From: Adiantum capillus-veneris
Taxonomy: Eukaryota > Streptophyta > Polypodiopsida > Polypodiales > Pteridaceae
DNA length: 64,000 bases
Assembly (NCBI GenBank): GCA_014529385.2
Contig: CM043953.1
Coordinates: 78,294,872 to 78,358,871, forward strand
Reading direction: 5' to 3'
This document shows positions 1 to 11,598 of this stretch, in pieces. Positions within the stretch are counted from its first letter, which is position 1. Each line of letters starts with the position of its first letter. Made by a program: the position numbers and the translations under genes. The notes below the pieces were generated by a model. It saw nothing but the letters and a program-made list of their open reading frames with translations, searched no databases and had not been told where the DNA came from.

Positions 1-1056
1 TCGTGGGATTTTTTGGCAGCAAGCAAGCTGCAAAAAGGATTGTGTAAGGCGTCAAGGTAGCGTTGAACATTAGCTGAGAAGCAAAAAACATTAGCAGGTG
101 GGGTGTGTGTGTTTGTGTGTGTCACACACGCTTCTTCTTCCCCTGATGTTTCTCACTCTCTACTCTACTCTGTGGTGCTACAGAAGGCCAACAGGAATGG
201 AGATGTACAGCAGGACTCCTTGCTTTCTATGGGTAATCCCCCACCCCCCCATTTTTCAACAGAGAGCGAGGATATTCTGTCTCTCTTGCTTATTGGTAGC
301 TACTCCTCCCTAGTTGAGCCTCGAATTGCGGCTTCGGCAAGCTCGGCTTAGAGAGCGAGAGAGAAAACTCTCCTGTAGCATCGTTCGGCATTGGCTAACG
401 ATTTTGGATTCAGCTTCCTAACATCTGCAAGCGTCGGGAGTTGGCATCGACCCCATCATTGGCTCGGCATCGGCTTCCCTTGCCAACAATCGGCTTCGAG
501 CCTTGGTGGCTGCAGCATAGCAAAATGAGAGAGAGCACATAGGCTTTCTCAACGTCCAACATCGGCGAGCTTCCATCCAATTGTGAAAGACAACATCGGC
601 ATCTTCTTCCTGCCTTCGACATAGTGAGAGCTAGAGAGAATTTTTGGCTTGCCTCTGGTGTAGCCTCGACATCGGCGACATTCCTTCAACATAGCTTTGC
701 AACATCTCATTCGGAGTGGTTTTTGCTTTGACGGCCTCTCCCCAATATCCCGACCTCGACATAGAGAGCAAGCAATTGCATTGCGTGCTATTGCCTAGAG
801 GATTTACCATCTCTCCTAGGCTCACTGTCACTCATGCTACCTTTGAGCTTTGGGCATTCGGCCTTGGGTTATGCACTACCTCATTACAACCGAAGGAGTG
901 ATTTTCCTTTTGTGCTTAAACATAGTTCTTTTTTTTTTGCAATTAAGACCCTCTTTTCTTTCTAAATAGTCGCAGTTTTTTAGACCCCAACGACCACCCT
1001 AACACCTTGGTCAAACCTCTCCCCCTGCCTCTCACTACGGAATCCCTTTCTTTTAA
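1..1056. other. Intergenic DNA, no recognised gene
   Basis: All frames are short and none resembles a known protein. Positions 430-690 repeat variants of TCGACATCGGC, which gives a loose GC-rich repetitive texture. A GT-rich stretch lies near 100-125 and a poly-T run near 930. The copia-B homology begins at about 1057, so this is either the flank of that truncated element or an unrelated older repeat. Confidence 0.6.
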
Positions 1057-2674
1057 ACCTCAGGGATTGGAAAGATTGTGCTTACTGTTGCAAATGGCAG
1101 TTCTTTCATACTTGTTGATGCACTTTATATGTACCTAGGATCAATAAGAATCTTCTGTCTGTATCTGCACTTGCTAGACTTGGTCTTGTAGTCAAATTTG
1201 TGGATGACAGATGTACAGTACATGATCTCAGTTTTGGTGATGGAATTGTTGCATCTGATATTTTATGCCGTGGGTTGTATAAGCTCACTTTATATGACAA
1301 GTATGGGTAAAATTTTGCAAATGCAATTATGGATTCGAAGGCTATTTTAGATGCAAAACTTTGACATACACGTTTTGGTCATCTGAATTTTGCTAGTTTG
1401 TTGCGTTTGCAAAAATCTGATATGGTTGCTTCTTTGTTGCCTCTTGAAGCACCTGTCAAACATGTTTGTGAAGGCTGTATTTTGAGGAAAATCATTTTTC
1501 TAAGTTTCCAAAGGATGGTTCAGTTAGGGCCACCAGGTTGCAGCTTGTGCATTGTGATGTTTGTGGACCCATGCAAACTCCGTCCTTGGGGAATAAACTT
1601 TACTTCGTGACTTTTATTCATGATTAATCAAGGCATGCATGGTATATCCGCTTAAAGCAAAGTCCGAAGTATTTATGTGCTTCAAACAATTTTTGGCTAT
1701 GGCTGAAAATGTCTCAAAATGTACTATGGACACCTTCCGTTCCGATCGAGGGAGGGAGTATATGTTTCATGAGTTTAATGCATTTTTGGCTAGTTGTGGG
1801 ATAAAACAACAATGTACAATGCCTTATACACCTCAACAAAATGGTGTTGCTAAGAGAAAAAATAGGTCACTTATAGAATGGCACGATGTATGGTTAAGAG
1901 TCAAGCTTTACCGCATTCCTTTTGGCTTGAGGCCATCATGTGTGCCACTTATGTACTAAACAAGTGTCCTACGAAAGCTTTGGAGTCTATGACTCCGTAT
2001 GAAGCATGGCATGATAGAAAGCCTTCTATTGAGCACATGCGTGTTTTTGGATGTTTGGTATATACTTTGGTGCTACAAACGCATTGTAGAAAATTGGATG
2101 ATAAGGCTGTCAAATGTATTTTTGTTGGTTATAGTGCTGAAAGCAAAGGTTATAGGTTGTATCATCCGCAAACGAAGTGTATCTTGGTCTCACAGAATGT
2201 TGTGTTTGTGGAAGATTTTGTCCAGTCCTTGCTATCATGTACTAGAGACAATAATGTAAGCTCATAGGACATTTATGACACTTTGTTGCCTCTTTTCAGT
2301 GGTGGAAGTTTGAATGCAAATTTCAATGAGGCAAATGTACAGCCTATGGGGGTTTATGAAAATGTTACAGATCATCCTATTACTGATGCAGATGTACATG
2401 ATGTACTTGATGAGGAAAGGGATGAGAATAAGCAAGCTAGAGGTATGCCAAAATGGTTGGTGTATACTTTGCGTGATAGTAAATTAGATGCACCTTTGTC
2501 TAGTCATACTCGTTCAGGTTCTTGCCATACTTCTTATGCATAGGTTGTTATGCTTTGGTTGGGTCTAACTTACATGATGTTGAGGAACCTCTATCTTTTG
2601 ATGAAGCACAAAATTCAAAAAATTGAATGACTGCCATGCAATCAGAATATGACACACTTATAGAAAATGACACA
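1057..2674 (+). pseudogene. Copia-B protease end, integrase and start of RT (broken)
   Basis: The fragments follow copia-A Pol in order: the region after the protease, the GAG-pre-integrase zinc region (about 1380-1500), the integrase core with an SDRGREY-like block (about 1740) and a QQNGVAKRKNR block (about 1840), then the linker before RT. Integrase normally joins element cDNA to host DNA, but this copy has several stops and frameshifts (for example near 1300, 1620, 1880 and 2265) and cannot make an enzyme. The reading frame is cut at 2674 by the Gy1 target-site duplication and continues at 11599. Assignment rests on collinearity with the better-preserved copy on the opposite strand. Confidence 0.85.
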
Positions 2675-2679
2675 TGGAC
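2675..2679 (+). repeat. Gy1 target-site duplication, left copy (TGGAC)
   Basis: TGGAC stands immediately before the 5' LTR and again at 11594-11598 immediately after the 3' LTR. The corresponding uninterrupted site in copia-A, near 16495 on the opposite strand, has a single copy. This confirms the insertion point. Confidence 0.95.
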
Positions 2680-3258
2680 TGTCATAAAATCTAATATCTA
2701 ACCAACCCAAATGATTTTCTCATATTAAATTGATCACTTAATGTGGGAGAATAAATGGGAACAAGTGTTAAGATATAGATATGTGCTTATAGATCTATCT
2801 CAACACGGGGCCAATAGTAAAGGGGCCCAAATGGGAGATGGTCTATCAAGAGCAAGGCTAACCAATGGAGCATAAGACCTTAGGGTTAGCTTCATTGAAG
2901 ACCTCCAATAATGTGTGTAAAAGTCCTTTGACCTTAGGTAAGCTAGGGCTGAGCTTGAGGTGGGAACCCGGCCCAAGCTCAAGGTGCTTGTCGTGCTTGA
3001 GGTGCTTGTCCTGCTTGAGGTGCTTGATTAAGATGCTTGAGGTGCTTGACTGGATCCATGCTTGAGGTGCTTGACTTGGTGCATGATTAAGGTGCTTGAG
3101 GTGCCTTGAGAAGCTTGCCTGAGATGCTTGTGGGAACACCCCCTACTTCAAGTGCTTAGTCATGCTTGATGACTAAGGGGCTTGCTCATCCAAAGTCAAA
3201 AATATCCCTACAAGGAGGGGGGCGAGCCTACAAGGGGGGGGGGGGGGGGATGAGAGAG

Positions 3259-3323
<65 letters not shown>

Positions 3324-4345
3324 GAAGCCCGAGCTTGAAGAGGCAGCAAGGACACTTGTCAAGTTCCTCCCCATGTTGCCCTCATGGTGTGCCTGAAGCC
3401 TATTGGTTGGCCACCCAAGGGGTCCAATGATAATTTAGGATATTTAATTAATTGATTTTGCATTTATCAAGTCCTCTCTCTCAAAGGGGAAAGGGGGACA
3501 CTTGTCCCAAGGCTACCCATGTTGCTTGTAATGGCTCCTGCTTGTGATTGGCTAGGCCTGGAGGGGTCCAATGAGCTTCAAGCATGAGCTACAAGGGGGG
3601 GTCGACCCAAGCAAGCTAGGGGGGTGCTTAGGGGGGTATACTCACCCACACACACTCACAAACACTCTCATTGTGTACTATGCAAAGTGCAAGAACTCCC
3701 TCTCCTTCTCCAAGCAAGTAGAGGTTGAGAGCCTACACCAACACTCTTGGCTATGGAGTGCAAATCCATCCAAGAGCCATGCTTCAATGCTTGAGCTTGC
3801 CATCTATTTCTTCTTCATTACTATGCTATTATGTATGCTAGCACAAGAGTTATGATAAGTGAGGAACTAGCTCTTTCTCGTATGAAATGTTTCTTCTTCC
3901 TCTTCCCTACCCTCATTCCCTGCTAGCTCTCTCCACCTTCTAAGGTGTTTGAGGTCTTGGGACTGAGGCTTGGTATAGTTAAAGCTTTCTTCAAGTTTAG
4001 GTTATGCTATGATGGTGATGCATGAAGCTTTCCACCTTCATTGCTTCACCTAGGTCACAAGGAACACAAAGAATGTATTGTAACAAGTCTCTCTTTATGG
4101 GAGAAATCATAATACAAATGCCTATTGGAGGGGGGACCGGCTCCACATAAATCCGGTCCTCAACTGTTGTCATGTTCTCTAAATTCTCTCTCTTGCAAAA
4201 GTATTGTCCATGCCAAGTTAACTAATTGCTATAATTATGTTGCTATCTTCAATTATGTCTACCCGCTATGCTCACAAAATCATTTCTTGAAAGTACTCTC
4301 ATTAAATTTTTCTACTCTCAAATTGAATAGGCAAATTCCATTACA
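2680..4345 (+). repeat. Gy1 5' LTR
   Basis: The 1666-bp LTR has TGTC...TACA ends. It carries many short degenerate repeats of GCTTGAGGTGCTTG (about 2955-3140), a G-run followed by a long (CA)n at about 3233-3320, and a conserved GGGGTCCAATGA block. The LTR should hold the promoter and polyadenylation signals, but I cannot point to a convincing TATA box. It pairs with 9912-11593. Confidence 0.95.
3233..3320 (+). repeat. G-run and (CA)n microsatellite inside Gy1 LTR
   Basis: A poly-G run is followed by GATGAGAGAGAA and about 30 CA units. The matching tract in the 3' LTR (about 10466-10568) is longer, which accounts for the 16-bp length difference between the LTRs. Confidence 0.95.
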
Positions 4346-4346
4346 T

Positions 4347-4359
4347 TGGTATCAGAGCA
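4347..4359 (+). other. Gy1 primer-binding site
   Basis: TGGTATCAGAGCA lies one base after the LTR end. It matches the plant retrotransposon primer site complementary to the 3' end of initiator tRNA-Met, where minus-strand DNA synthesis starts. The leader from here to 4759 has no ORF and precedes gag. Confidence 0.9.
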
Positions 4360-4759
4360 TTTGGTTTCTCTTTTCTTGCTTAAGAAGAGAGGTCCTTAAG
4401 TAGCCTATAAATGGTTGATGTTGTTAATTATAATAGAGTAAGTGGAGCTGGGATCTAATATCGGTTTTGTTAAGCCCACTATGTGGGGGATGGTGCACAC
4501 CTCGGGAGCTTTGGACTTAATAATGGAGTCTTTTTAGACTTGCCTACGGCTTTACCATTATTGAGCCATAAGAAGTCCGAAAGGAGCTAGCCCTTGGCAA
4601 CTCTGCTATGTTAGACCTACTCCTCTACTCTCTATAATTAACCACTTTGAGCCGTGGGTGTAGATACTTAAGAGCCGATTTTCAAAGGCTAAGAGGAGTG
4701 GCAACTAAGGTTTTGAACTGCCAAAGCATACACTAAGTATAAAAATAAATTTTGTTAAC

Positions 4760-7700
4760 ATGGTTGACAATAATCAAGAGAGTAGAATGAACATTGATAG
4801 CTTTGATTTTGCACATGAAGGTGCTAATGATGATGCTCCCATGTTTGTGAATTATCTCGTCGCTAGGTTGCAGCAAGCTATGGGCAACCCTGCTTTGCAA
4901 GCCGAAGTTACTCAACAACTTTGTGCTTATGGAATTTCCCTTCCTCTCCCAGAGGAGAGAGAGCTTAGGAGGCCTCTTGAAGAGACCCCCAAAAGAAGAC
5001 TCTCTCCCATTCGAGAGGAGGAATCCAAAGAGAAAGAAAGCAATGAAAGTCTAAGTTCTTCTGAAGAGGTGGCTCCACGAAGACGGCGGTCTAGACGATC
5101 GCCTACTCCTCCCAAGAGGAAAAGAGTAACCTATAGTCCTTCTCCTCATCACTCTGAAAGGCAAGAGAGGAAACAAAGGAAGAAAAGTGCTAGGAAGAGG
5201 TCACCCTCTTCTCCTTCTTCTTCACCTTCCTCCTCTTCCGATGAAAGTTATGGCTATTCTCCTAGAGAATACAAGAGGGGAGGACATCGCAAATCATTTC
5301 CTGCATGGCGAAGGTCACAAAAGCTAAAGAAGTTCAAGGAGGGAGGAAAGAGTATCTCTTTTCTCACCTACGATGGCACCTTTGGTGCTACCGACAAAGT
5401 GTTGGCCTTGATCCAGCAATTTGATGCGGCCTTTGGGGACGAGGGCTTCATAGAGTCCTCCAAGCTACGCCATGTAGCTATGCACTTCCAAAAATCAGCT
5501 CGTCAATGGTGGGCTAGCCTTCGTGGCAATGGAGAAGACCCAAAGACATGGAAAACTCTACGAGTTTCCATCATGAAGCAATTTCTTCCAAGCGATACTA
5601 AAGATAAAGTTCTTACCGAATGACACGGCTTGAAGCTTCTCTCTCATGAGTCTATCAACAAGTATGTAGAAAAGTTTTGGGATTTACATCTCAAAGCTAC
5701 TGTCTTTCAAAAGATAGAGTTTGCCGATCAAAGACAGCAATTCTGTGCGGGATTACCTGAAGAGATGGCCGAATACATCAACTCTCAACGGCCTGGTACT
5801 ATTACCGAAGTAATCCATCACACCATGGTTGCTTCACGCATCAATTTCCATCAAGGGGCTAGACGTAATGTCAAGCCCATGGAAAACAAAGATAAAAATG
5901 ATGCAAAGGGGAAATCCAATGCTCAAAATAATTCCCAAGGCACTTTCAACAACAACAATAACAACAACAAAAATCGGTCCAAGGAGAAGGGAGTTTACAA
6001 AGGTAAAAACAAACTCTCTCCTGAAGAGCTTGAAGCTTTTCGCAAGGACCATAAATGTTTCAAGTGTGGGGAGCAAGGAAATGGCTATCGTTCTTGCCCC
6101 AAGAAGAATACTCGCAATGAGACTCCTAGGGATTCCACCATCGAAGCTCCAAAAGAGGATGCTCATTGCAAAGGATCATCACTCTCCTATGCTTGGGGAA
6201 AGGTAAGAGAGCATGATGCCTTCATCTTGTTTGACCCTGGCTCTACTCTCAACTTCATATCAATAGAGTTGGCCACCAAGTTGGGCATTCAAGCTTTTGA
6301 GATGGGAGATATAGTAACAGCTGATGCAGCTTTCAAGGGACAACAAGCCTCCGTTACTCCCTTGATTGTGAAGTTGAGGCTTCATGTCCAAAGCTATGTC
6401 GACAAAGAAGACTTCTTCATCTCTCCTCTCCAACATCAGGATGTTATCCTAGGGGCACCATGGTTTGATCGCATGGCTGCCAACATGAAGTTCCCTGAAA
6501 GGAGAATTTACTTCACCTACAGGGGAAAGAACATGTATATAGATGCTAGTGAGCGTGGTCGCACTATTCCACTTGTAAATCCTCTTTCTTTTGATAAATC
6601 AATGAAGAGCTCAGTTTCTGCGTACATGATTTATGTCAAAGAGTCTCTAAAAGCTAATAATGTTTCATCAAATGAAAATGATAGGAATCAAGAAGAGTTA
6701 GACTTGTCTACTTTTCTAAAAGGATTCCAAGATGTGTTCATCGATGATATCCCTATGGACCTACCTCCAAAACGAGGGGATGATGACCATCGTATTGAGC
6801 TCCTTCCAAGAAGCTCACCGCCTAACAAACCTCCTTATCGAGTCTCACAAGCTCAACAAGAGGAGATTATGAGGCAAGTACAGGAATTGGTAGACAAAGG
6901 GATGGTGAGGCCTAGTTCCTCTCCCTTTTGTTCTCCAATCCTTTTAGTGCAAAAGAAAGATGGTACATACCTTATGTGTGTGGACTATCGAGCACTAAAC
7001 CATATCACTATCAAAAACAGATTTCCCATGCCTCGGGTAGAAGATCTGTTTGATAAGCTACAAGGCTCTACCTACTTCAGTAGGATTGACCTTAAGAGTG
7101 GCTATCATCAAATAATGATAGTGGATGAAGATATCCTAAAGACCGCGTTTCGCACAACATTTGGTCTTTATGAATATCTAGTCATGCCTTTTGGCTTGAC
7201 TAATGCACCAGCTACTTTCAATCGTCTCATGGAGAAAATTTTTAGACCATATCGTAAATTCACTGGAGTGTTCTTTGATGATATCATCATCTACTCCAAA
7301 TCTTTGGAGGAACATAAGCAACATCTCCAAGTGATTTTTCAAGCCTTGAGGGAAAACAAACTTTTTCTCAACCAAAAGAAAAGTGAATTCTTCCTATAAG
7401 AGATTCAATATCTAGGTCATATTATCTCTCACGATGGTATTCGTATGGATCCATCAAAGTTAGAGGTAATAAAATCATGGCCTAACCAAAGGAATCTACA
7501 TGAGCTAAGAAGCTTTATTGGTATGTGTGCCTACTATAGACGCTTCATAGAAAAATTCTCTCAAGTAGCGGGACCACTACACGACTTAACAAAGAAGAAC
7601 GTTAAGTTTGTATGGACTGCTAAGGAGCAAAATGCTTTTGAAAAACTCAAAGAGAAGCTTACTTCCCAACCAGTCCTCGTGCTTCCGGATCTCTCAAAAC

Positions 7701-9551
7701 CATTTGAGGTCCAATGTGATGCTTGTGGTGATTGCCTTAGAGCGGTTTTGCTTCAAGAAGAGCATGCCATAGCATATGAGAGCCGAAGGCTCAATAGTGA
7801 TGAACGAGTCTTGGGCATTTATGAGAAAGAGCTTTTAGCTGTTCTACATGCCCTAGATACATGGAAGCACTACCTATTGGGGACTCCATTTATCCTACGA
7901 ACCGACCACCAAAGTCTCAAGTATTTCATGACGCAAACCAAACTTTCCGACAAACAAATGAGGTGGGCAAATTTTCTTTCGCAATTTAATTTCCATATTG
8001 CTCACATAGCTGGTAAGCACAATCAAGTTGCCGATGCACTTTTACGACGACCAAAAGTTAATGCGGTGTCTATAGCTACTCACAATGATCTATCCTCTAT
8101 GATAGATGAGTATGATACTGACCCTGACTTTAGAGACATAATATCAGCCCTTGCTTTGGGGAAGAAAGAGGAACCATTCACCTTGCAGGATGGTTATCTT
8201 CTCCACGGCAATAGGCTATGTGTTACCCATTCCCTTCGTGAGAAGGTTATGTATGAATCCCATGCTCCTCCATATGCAGGGCATAGAGGTATTCAACCTA
8301 CTCTCCGAGGAGTAGAGACGTATTTCTATTGGCCTACCATGAAAGTGGACATACAAGAGTATGTTTCAAAATGTGTAGTATGCCAAAAGACCAAGTATGA
8401 TAGAGGGAAGCAACCTGGATTACTCCAGCCATTGCCTATTCCAAATTCACCATGGGAGAGTATATCCATGGATTTCATCTTTGGATTACCCAAGTCTATC
8501 CATGGGAATACAGGAATATGGACAATAGTCGACAGGTTTAGCAAGCAAGCACATTTTATTTCTGTCAAAAAGACTATTAAGGCACATCAAATGGAAACTC
8601 TCTTCATATCTCAGATTTTCAAGCACCATGGATTACCCACATCCATCGTGTCAGATAGAGATCCTAGAATGACCAGTAATTTCTGGAAAGGTCTCTTTGA
8701 AAATCTAGGAACAAGATTGAATTTCTCTTCGACCTATCACCCACAAACGGATGGCCAAAGTGAGATAGCCAATCTTACGATACTCGATCTACTCAAGACT
8801 TATGTTACCGAAGTAGATCAACGCTCACAATGGGAAAAGTATTTACCTCTAGTAGAGTATGCCTACAATAATACTGTACATACTTCTACGGGGAAAGCAC
8901 CTTTCAAGATCATAGAGGGAAGACCTAAAAGTCCCTTGCTACTCAAAGTACATGGGAAGATCTTCGCGGCCGATGAGTATAGTCGTGACCTACAAGAATC
9001 TTTTCAAAAGATTAGGGAGGCTATAGCCATCTTTCAACAAAGGCAAAAAGCTGCTGCTGATAAGCACAGAAGAGCCTTAATGTTCACAGAAAATGATTGG
9101 GTCTTACTCAAGTTTCCTAAGGCTCGATTAAGGCAAACGACGGGCAAAAATCCTACGGGCCATCAAAAGTATTATGCTAAACTTAGCAAAAAGATACTAT
9201 GGTCCTTTCCAAATCTTGAAGCCCATCAATGAGACGTCTTATCAACTCAAGTTGCCCAACCATTGGCTTATACACAATTCCTTTCATGTAAGCCTACTTA
9301 AGCCCTACAAAGGAGAGCCACCAACTGAACCAATTATTGAAGACCCTCCCGAATTTGAAGACCAAGAAGAGGTGCTACAACCCGAAGCTGTCCTTCGGCA
9401 TGAAGACAAGGTACTACGACATGGTAAGATAATCCGACGGTATCTTATTAAGTTCAAAAATTATCCTTTTGAAGATGCTAAATGGATGCAAGGAGTACAA
9501 CTTAAGGATAGTATGAACCTTGTCAATGCTTACAATGCTACATTAGAGTAA
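4760..9551 (+). pseudogene. Gy1 gag-pol polyprotein (two stops, one frameshift)
   Basis: One frame from the ATG at 4760 encodes Gag, protease, RT, RNase H, integrase and chromodomain. Gag has an Arg/Ser-rich block at residues 79-170 and a zinc knuckle at 6056-6097 whose histidine is Asn (codon 6080-6082). The protease has FDPGS near 6230. RT has the FFDD catalytic block near 7275. RNase H shows CDA, EKEL and TDHQSL motifs (about 7710-7920). Integrase has an HHCC finger (8250-8390) and D, D and E blocks (about 8470, 8655 and 8760). A GPF motif lies near 9200 and the chromodomain at about 9380-9500. Breaks are an in-frame TGA at 5621, an in-frame TAA at 7397 and a one-base frameshift at about 9183-9190, where the frame passes to the last segment (9174-9551). 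The protein would copy and integrate the element; this copy cannot make a full one. Confidence 0.95.
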
Positions 9552-9898
9552 GCAAATGTACAACTCTCTTTTAAATGACTCATGTTTTTGTCTTATAAGA
9601 CTAATTCTCTTTTTAATTGTGCACAAATTTAACTAGTATGCATGCTTAGAATCATGTTTGTGATGACGACGTCTCTCAAACACCAAGTAGGATTTGTCAC
9701 TCTACTTTGGGAGAATGAAATGGACTAAAGAGCAGACATGCTTGCGGCAGCTATGTCTCCCAAGCACCAAATGGATTAGTCATCCATCTTGGAAAGATGT
9801 CGTAGGGTAAAAAAGGGATCCTCTACCCGCTAAATACGATTGACTAATGACTAAGGCTTTATCTCTTCTACCTCATAGTCGAGGACGACTATGATTTC

Positions 9899-9911
9899 AA
9901 GAGAGAGGTAA
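9899..9911 (+). other. Gy1 polypurine tract
   Basis: AAGAGAGAGGTAA stands directly before the 3' LTR and is the expected primer for plus-strand synthesis. The same tract precedes the LTR of the related element at 52785-52797 on the other strand. Confidence 0.9.
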
Positions 9912-10494
9912 TGTCATAAATTCTAATATCTAACCAACCCAAATGATTTTCTCATATTAAATTGATCACTTAATGTGGGAGAATAAATGGGAACAAGTGT
10001 TAAGATATAGATATGTGCTTATAGATCTATCTCAACACGGGGCCAATAGTAAAGGGGCCCAAATGGGAGATGGTCTATCAAGAGCAAGGCTAACCAATGG
10101 AGCATAAGACCTTAGGGTTAGCTTCATTGAAGACCTCCAATAATGTGTGTAAAAGTCCTTTGACCTTAGGTAAGCTAGGGCTGAGCTTGAGGTGGGAACC
10201 CGGCCCAAGCTCAAGGTGCTTGTCGTGCTTGAGGTGCTTGTCATGCTTGAGGTGCTTGATTAAGATGCTTGAGGTGCTTGACTGGATCCATGCTTGAGGT
10301 GCTTGACTTGGTGCATGATTAAGGTGCTTGAGGTGCCTTGAGAAGCTTGCCTGAGATGCTTGTGGGAACACCCCCTACTTCAAGTGCTTAGTCATGCTTG
10401 ATGACTAAGGGGCTTGCTCATCCAAAGTAAAAAATATCCCTACAAGGAGGGGGGCGAGCCTACAAGGGGGGGGGGGGGGGGGGGGATGAGAGAG

Positions 10495-10569
<75 letters not shown>

Positions 10570-11593
10570 GGGAAGCCCGAGCTTGAAGAGGCAGCAAGGA
10601 CACTTGTCAAGTTCCTCCCCATGTTGCCCTCATGGTGTGCCTGAAGCCTATTGGTTGGCCACCCAAGGGGTCCAATGATAATTTAGGATATTTGATTAAT
10701 TGATTTTGCATTTATCAAGTCCTCTCTCTCAAAAGGGAAAGGGGGACACTTGTCCCAAGGCTACCCATGTTGCTTGTAATGGCTCCTGCTTGTGATTGGC
10801 TAGGCCTAGAGGGGTCCAATGAGCTTCAAGCATGAGCTACAAGGGGGGGTCGACCCAAGCAAGCTAGGGGGGTGCTTAGGGGGGTATACTCACCCACACA
10901 CACTCACAAACACTCTCATTGTGTACTATGCAAAGTACAAGAACTCCCTCTCCTTCTCCAAGCAAGTAGAGGTTGAGAGCCTACACCAACACTCTTGGCT
11001 ATGGAGTGCAAATCCATCCAAGAGCCATGCTTCAATGCTTGAGCTTGCCATCTATTTCTTCTTCATTACTATGCTATTATGTATGCTAGCACAAGAGTTA
11101 TGATAAGTGAGGAACTAGCTCTTTCTCGTATGAAATGTTTCTTCTTCCTCTTCCCTACCCTCATTCCCTGCTAGCTCTCTCCACCTTCGAAGGTGTTTGA
11201 GGTCTTGGGACTGAGGCTTGGTATAGTTAAAGCTTTCTTCAAGTTTAGGTTATGCTATGATGGTGATGCATGAAGCTTTCCATCTTCATTGCTTCACCTA
11301 GGTCACAAGGAACACAAAGAATGTATTGTAAAAAGTCTCTCTTTATGGGAGAAATCATAATACAAATGCCTATTGGAGGGGGGACCGGCTCCACATAAAT
11401 CTGGTCCTCAACTGTTGTCATGTTCTCTAAATTCTCTCTCTTGCAAAAGTATTGTCCATGCCAAGTTAACTAATTGCTATAATTATGTTGCTATCTTCAA
11501 TTATGTCTACCCGCTATGCTCACAAAATCATTTCTTGAAAGTACTCTCATTAAATTCCGCTACTCTCAAATTGAATAGGCAAATTCCATTACA
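9912..11593 (+). repeat. Gy1 3' LTR
   Basis: The 1682-bp LTR is nearly identical to 2680-4345 and has a longer G-run and (CA)n tract. It ends CCATTACA and is followed by the second TGGAC copy at 11594-11598. Confidence 0.95.
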
Positions 11594-11598
11594 TGGAC

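Larger units (their letters stand above)
2680..11593 (+). mobile_element. Gy1: full-length Ty3/gypsy chromovirus inserted in copia-B
   Basis: An 8914-bp element has LTRs of 1666 and 1682 bp, both starting TGTCATAAA and ending CCATTACA. It has a 5-bp target duplication TGGAC at 2675-2679 and 11594-11598, an initiator-tRNA-Met-type primer site after the 5' LTR and a purine tract before the 3' LTR. Its single gag-pol frame runs protease, RT, RNase H, integrase and chromodomain, the order of chromoviruses in Ty3/gypsy. The LTRs differ by about a dozen substitutions by eye plus microsatellite length, so insertion is fairly recent. The coding frame has two in-frame stops and one frameshift, so this copy is not autonomous. 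Family relatives occur at 46659-53290 and 62631-64000. Confidence 0.95.

Noticed and set aside
2858-3139. Minus-strand ORFs with LKH repeats in both Gy1 LTRs (2858-3139, 10090-10371)
   Set aside because: They read the degenerate GCTTGAGGTGCTTG repeats of the LTR; being in both LTRs reflects duplication, not selection.
3166-3396. ORFs across (CA)n or (TG)n tracts, as at 3166-3396, 10414-10644, 26431-26955 and 45233-45648
   Set aside because: They exist because dinucleotide repeats lack stops; the translation is His-Thr or Cys-Val repeats with no conserved flank.
4347-4359. tRNA gene at TGGTATCAGAGC sites
   Set aside because: Only the 3' complement of the tRNA is present, directly after LTRs; no cloverleaf can be drawn.
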